Positions 61,730 through 64,000 of a stretch of 64,000 nucleotides of DNA are shown one piece after another. A model generated the notes under the pieces. That model saw only the letters and a list, made by a program, of their open reading frames with translations, did no database searches and was not told where the DNA came from. This DNA comes from Engraulis encrasicolus (lineage: Eukaryota > Chordata > Actinopteri > Clupeiformes > Engraulidae): contig NC_085872.1 of NCBI RefSeq assembly GCF_034702125.1, forward strand, positions 28,816,634 through 28,880,633. The letters run 5' to 3'. The translations under genes and the position numbers were made by a program. How positions within the stretch are numbered: the first letter of the stretch is position 1; every line of letters starts with the position of its first letter.

Positions 61730-62010
61730 GAAATAACCAGGGATGCATGTCTGTGAAGTTGAGTTAGGGTTAATCAGAGGTAATTGTGTTGACCTTTCAT
61801 CACTGTGTCAGCCCCAATGTATTTAGGTATGGTGTATAAACTATCAATAGTGGAAGGTGACTGATGTCATCCTGTAAGAGGACGATTTTGGGGGTTAGAC
61901 TGAGTCACAGCACCCATGCACGAGAAACCGCCACAACATGATGGAATCAGTACCGATGAGAGCGATACATCTTCTGCCTCTTCTCAAATTAGACTCTCTT
62001 TATTGTAGGA

Positions 62011-62341
62011 TAGTGTTTCTCAAAGGGGGTGCTACAGCCCCCCAGTGGGCGTTAGGCAGCCCTAGGGGGGCGATGAGAAGGATACAGGCGAGTGGGGTCG
62101 GGTCTTAGTTCCCACTGGGGAATCATTAGTCTACCGGTATTTCATTATTATTATTTTTAAAACATTGTTTTGGTCTTTTTGACTTTATTTATGATAGGAC
62201 AGTGAAGGTGGTGACAGGAAGCGAGTGGGGAGAGAGAGACGGGGAAGGGCCGATAAAGGATTATGAGGATGTCAAGGAGGCGTTGGGAGGATTATGATGG
62301 GGTCAAGGGGGCGTTTGTTCAAAAAACGTTGAGGACCACTG
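62011..62341. mobile_element. hAT-type MITE, interrupted by a SINE B fragment
   Basis: Ends TAGTGTTTCTCAAAG and TTGAGGACCACTG, with an 8-bp TSD TTGTAGGA at 62003-62010 and 62342-62349. The interior 62160-62262 is a SINE B piece. Confidence 0.8.
62160..62262 (-). mobile_element. tRNA-derived SINE, family B, truncated (copy 4)
   Basis: tttgactttatttatgatag and gacaggaagcgagtggggag match the tail and body of the 63200 copy; the tRNA head is missing. Nested in the hAT MITE. Confidence 0.65.
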
Positions 62342-62349
62342 TTGTAGGA

Positions 62350-63184
62350 TGGAGGGGTGGAAGATATCTGCGACAGTGATCTCTGTGTGGGGTCCAAGAA
62401 GAATTGTCTATTAAGACAATACGCCTTTGACTTGAGCCATATCGAGATCATTGTGGATAGTTCAAGGGGACCTCTCGGTTGTATTTCAGAAGTGGTTTCA
62501 ATATAATTAAAATGGTCCCTGTATTCACATTGCACTATAGATAAAAGCAGCAGCTCCAACTGACCCTTCTGCCACCGGTTTTGGTTTGGAAATTTGTCTT
62601 CTGTGGGGTCTACAGCTTCCTGTAGCCTAGGGCCCCGGGCCATCTTAATCTGGCCCTTCTAGTGATGATGACCATATCCATGCAGTTTCCGGTAATTTTC
62701 CATAGTCCTTATTTACTCCATTGAATCTCATCTGTCTGTTGAAGTCATTTGATTCGTCACCTTTGTGACGCCCAAGAACTAGATGCATTGATCTCCTGGC
62801 GTTATCATTGCCTATGCTACTGTTGGCTCTCAGTTCACACAATTTATATTATTTTGTTGATCACACATATAATGAAGTTTTCCTTGCCACAAAAGAAGAA
62901 TAGAATGTTGTCCAGTTTATCACATGTGGTTATCGTTCCAAGAATAAAAAGATAGGCCTACCTTTATGTCTACAGTTATACACATTAGGCCTACACAGTC
63001 TGGGGTTATAGGAATCCTAATGGCTCCAGGACAACACAAAGATACACAGTGAGGAACAGACACAGAATACATCTACAAGGACCTACTCTCAGAAAGGCTA
63101 CAGTACACAAATCACACAATGGGGCACAACAAGAATATCCATAGGCCTATAATTTGTTTAGGACTCCTTGATCCACAGTCCTGT
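62350..63184. other. Intergenic stretch, nothing recognised
   Basis: No exon or repeat family seen. Confidence 0.4.
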
Positions 63185-63199
63185 TTCATGAAAATTCTT

Positions 63200-63359
63200 T
63201 TTTGTTGTTGATCTTTTTGACTTTATTTATGATATGACAGTGAAGGTGGTGACAGGAAGCGAGTGGGAAGAGAGAGACGGGGAAGGGCCGGCAAATGATC
63301 CGAATCCAGCGTCAGCCGCATGGTAGACGAGTGCCCCACCGGTTGGCCACGGCAGGGCC
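63200..63359 (-). mobile_element. tRNA-derived SINE, family B, copy 5 (15-bp TSD)
   Basis: Flanked by TTCATGAAAATTCTT at 63185-63199 and 63360-63374. Head at the right (complement of ggccacggcaggg), T-rich tail at the left. Confidence 0.85.
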
Positions 63360-63548
63360 TTCATGAAAATTCTTGATAACTTTTGGCTAGAGCTTCTTCA
63401 GTGAAATGGTTATGGATAATAAAGCATTCTCAAAAGATTAGACCTACTTAGGCATATTACTCATAATTAGGCCTATTATCAAACATTCAATTGATTCCAA
63501 TACTAATTTGTGGCTCCAGTAGGCCCTAGGCTATCTATTCTACTTTGT

Positions 63549-63577
63549 ATTCTATTCTATTCTATTCTATTCTATTT
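63549..63577 (+). repeat. (TTCTA)n microsatellite
   Basis: Five to six TTCTA units, with related TTCAT and TATTC variants just after. Confidence 0.85.
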
Positions 63578-64000
63578 CATTCAATTACAACCCATTATAT
63601 TATATTCTATATTATTATGCAAAATGTCAAATGTTATATAGGCCTATAGTGAATTGGCTAATTGACATTCTTTGACAGTGGAGCTGGTCGTATGTCATTT
63701 GGAACTGTGCTGTTTTGACGCAAGACATAAGGCAACGTGTTGGCCTACAGGTTTCCACTTCAAGTAGCAAGTTTGTTCATTTTAGAACCTTGAGATACAC
63801 TTGACATTTATGGTAGGTAATAGTAATGTAATAAACTAGCAATTCATATGTGATGATGTAGCCTACATGATGATGTAGCTGACATCACGTGGGATGAGGC
63901 TGAAGTAGCTGGAAAGGCAGTTTATGCGGTTAACGAAATGGTTTAACTTCGTTAGCTGTGTTTCTCTGTAGTTCTTTGTTTACAGTCGCACGGGGCACAT

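Overview
This window is vertebrate nuclear DNA, almost certainly from a ray-finned (teleost) fish. The genes are split by GT-AG introns, have AATAAA polyadenylation signals, and sit in a dense background of tRNA-derived SINEs, Tc1/mariner, hAT and piggyBac-like elements, fold-back MITEs and long (CA)n tracts. No bacterial, phage, CRISPR or structural RNA gene was seen. The species cannot be told from the sequence. One base is N (6654).

Seven protein-coding loci can be read exon by exon. From left to right they are: (1) the first coding exon of vps37c (ESCRT-I subunit), minus strand, with the rest of the gene off the left edge; (2) an MS4A-like four-span membrane gene, minus strand, 8786-13068, last exon not found; (3) a second MS4A-like gene, plus strand, 13938-16254, head to head with the first; (4) a 286-residue ankyrin-repeat protein, plus strand, 20038-27626, whose ankyrin part resembles the C-terminal half of ASPG but which has no asparaginase domain; (5) a diverged TMEM109-like paralogue, 31261-34513; (6) tmem109 (mitsugumin-23), 37742-40321; (7) a nine-exon, 428-residue Ig-like membrane protein with a proline/tyrosine-rich tail, minus strand, 44278-57689. 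In five of the seven loci all coding exons join in one frame to a stop; the exceptions are vps37c (edge) and the minus-strand MS4A gene (missing 3' end). As recalled, VPS37C, the MS4A cluster and TMEM109 are also close together on human 11q12, which supports the gene calls.

The right end (about 57.7-64 kb) has no confident gene. Much of the rest is transposon-derived. The best-supported insertions have target-site duplications (TSDs): hAT-type elements with 8-bp TSDs (10199-10417, 23630-25440, 41600-41789, 62011-62341), a TTAA-flanked piggyBac-like element (20425-21518), two Tc1-like copies ending at TA, three SINEs with 15-16 bp TSDs, and four small elements of two kinds that share TAGCCTGG-like ends and 9-bp TSDs.

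I see no clear undescribed multi-gene system. The most interesting items are the Ig-like membrane gene whose two Ig domains lack the usual cysteines and whose tail has both PPxY and PSAP motifs, the tandem TMEM109 pair with identical exon phase and exon-2 length, the ASPG-like ankyrin gene without the enzyme half, and the 9-bp-TSD MITE group.
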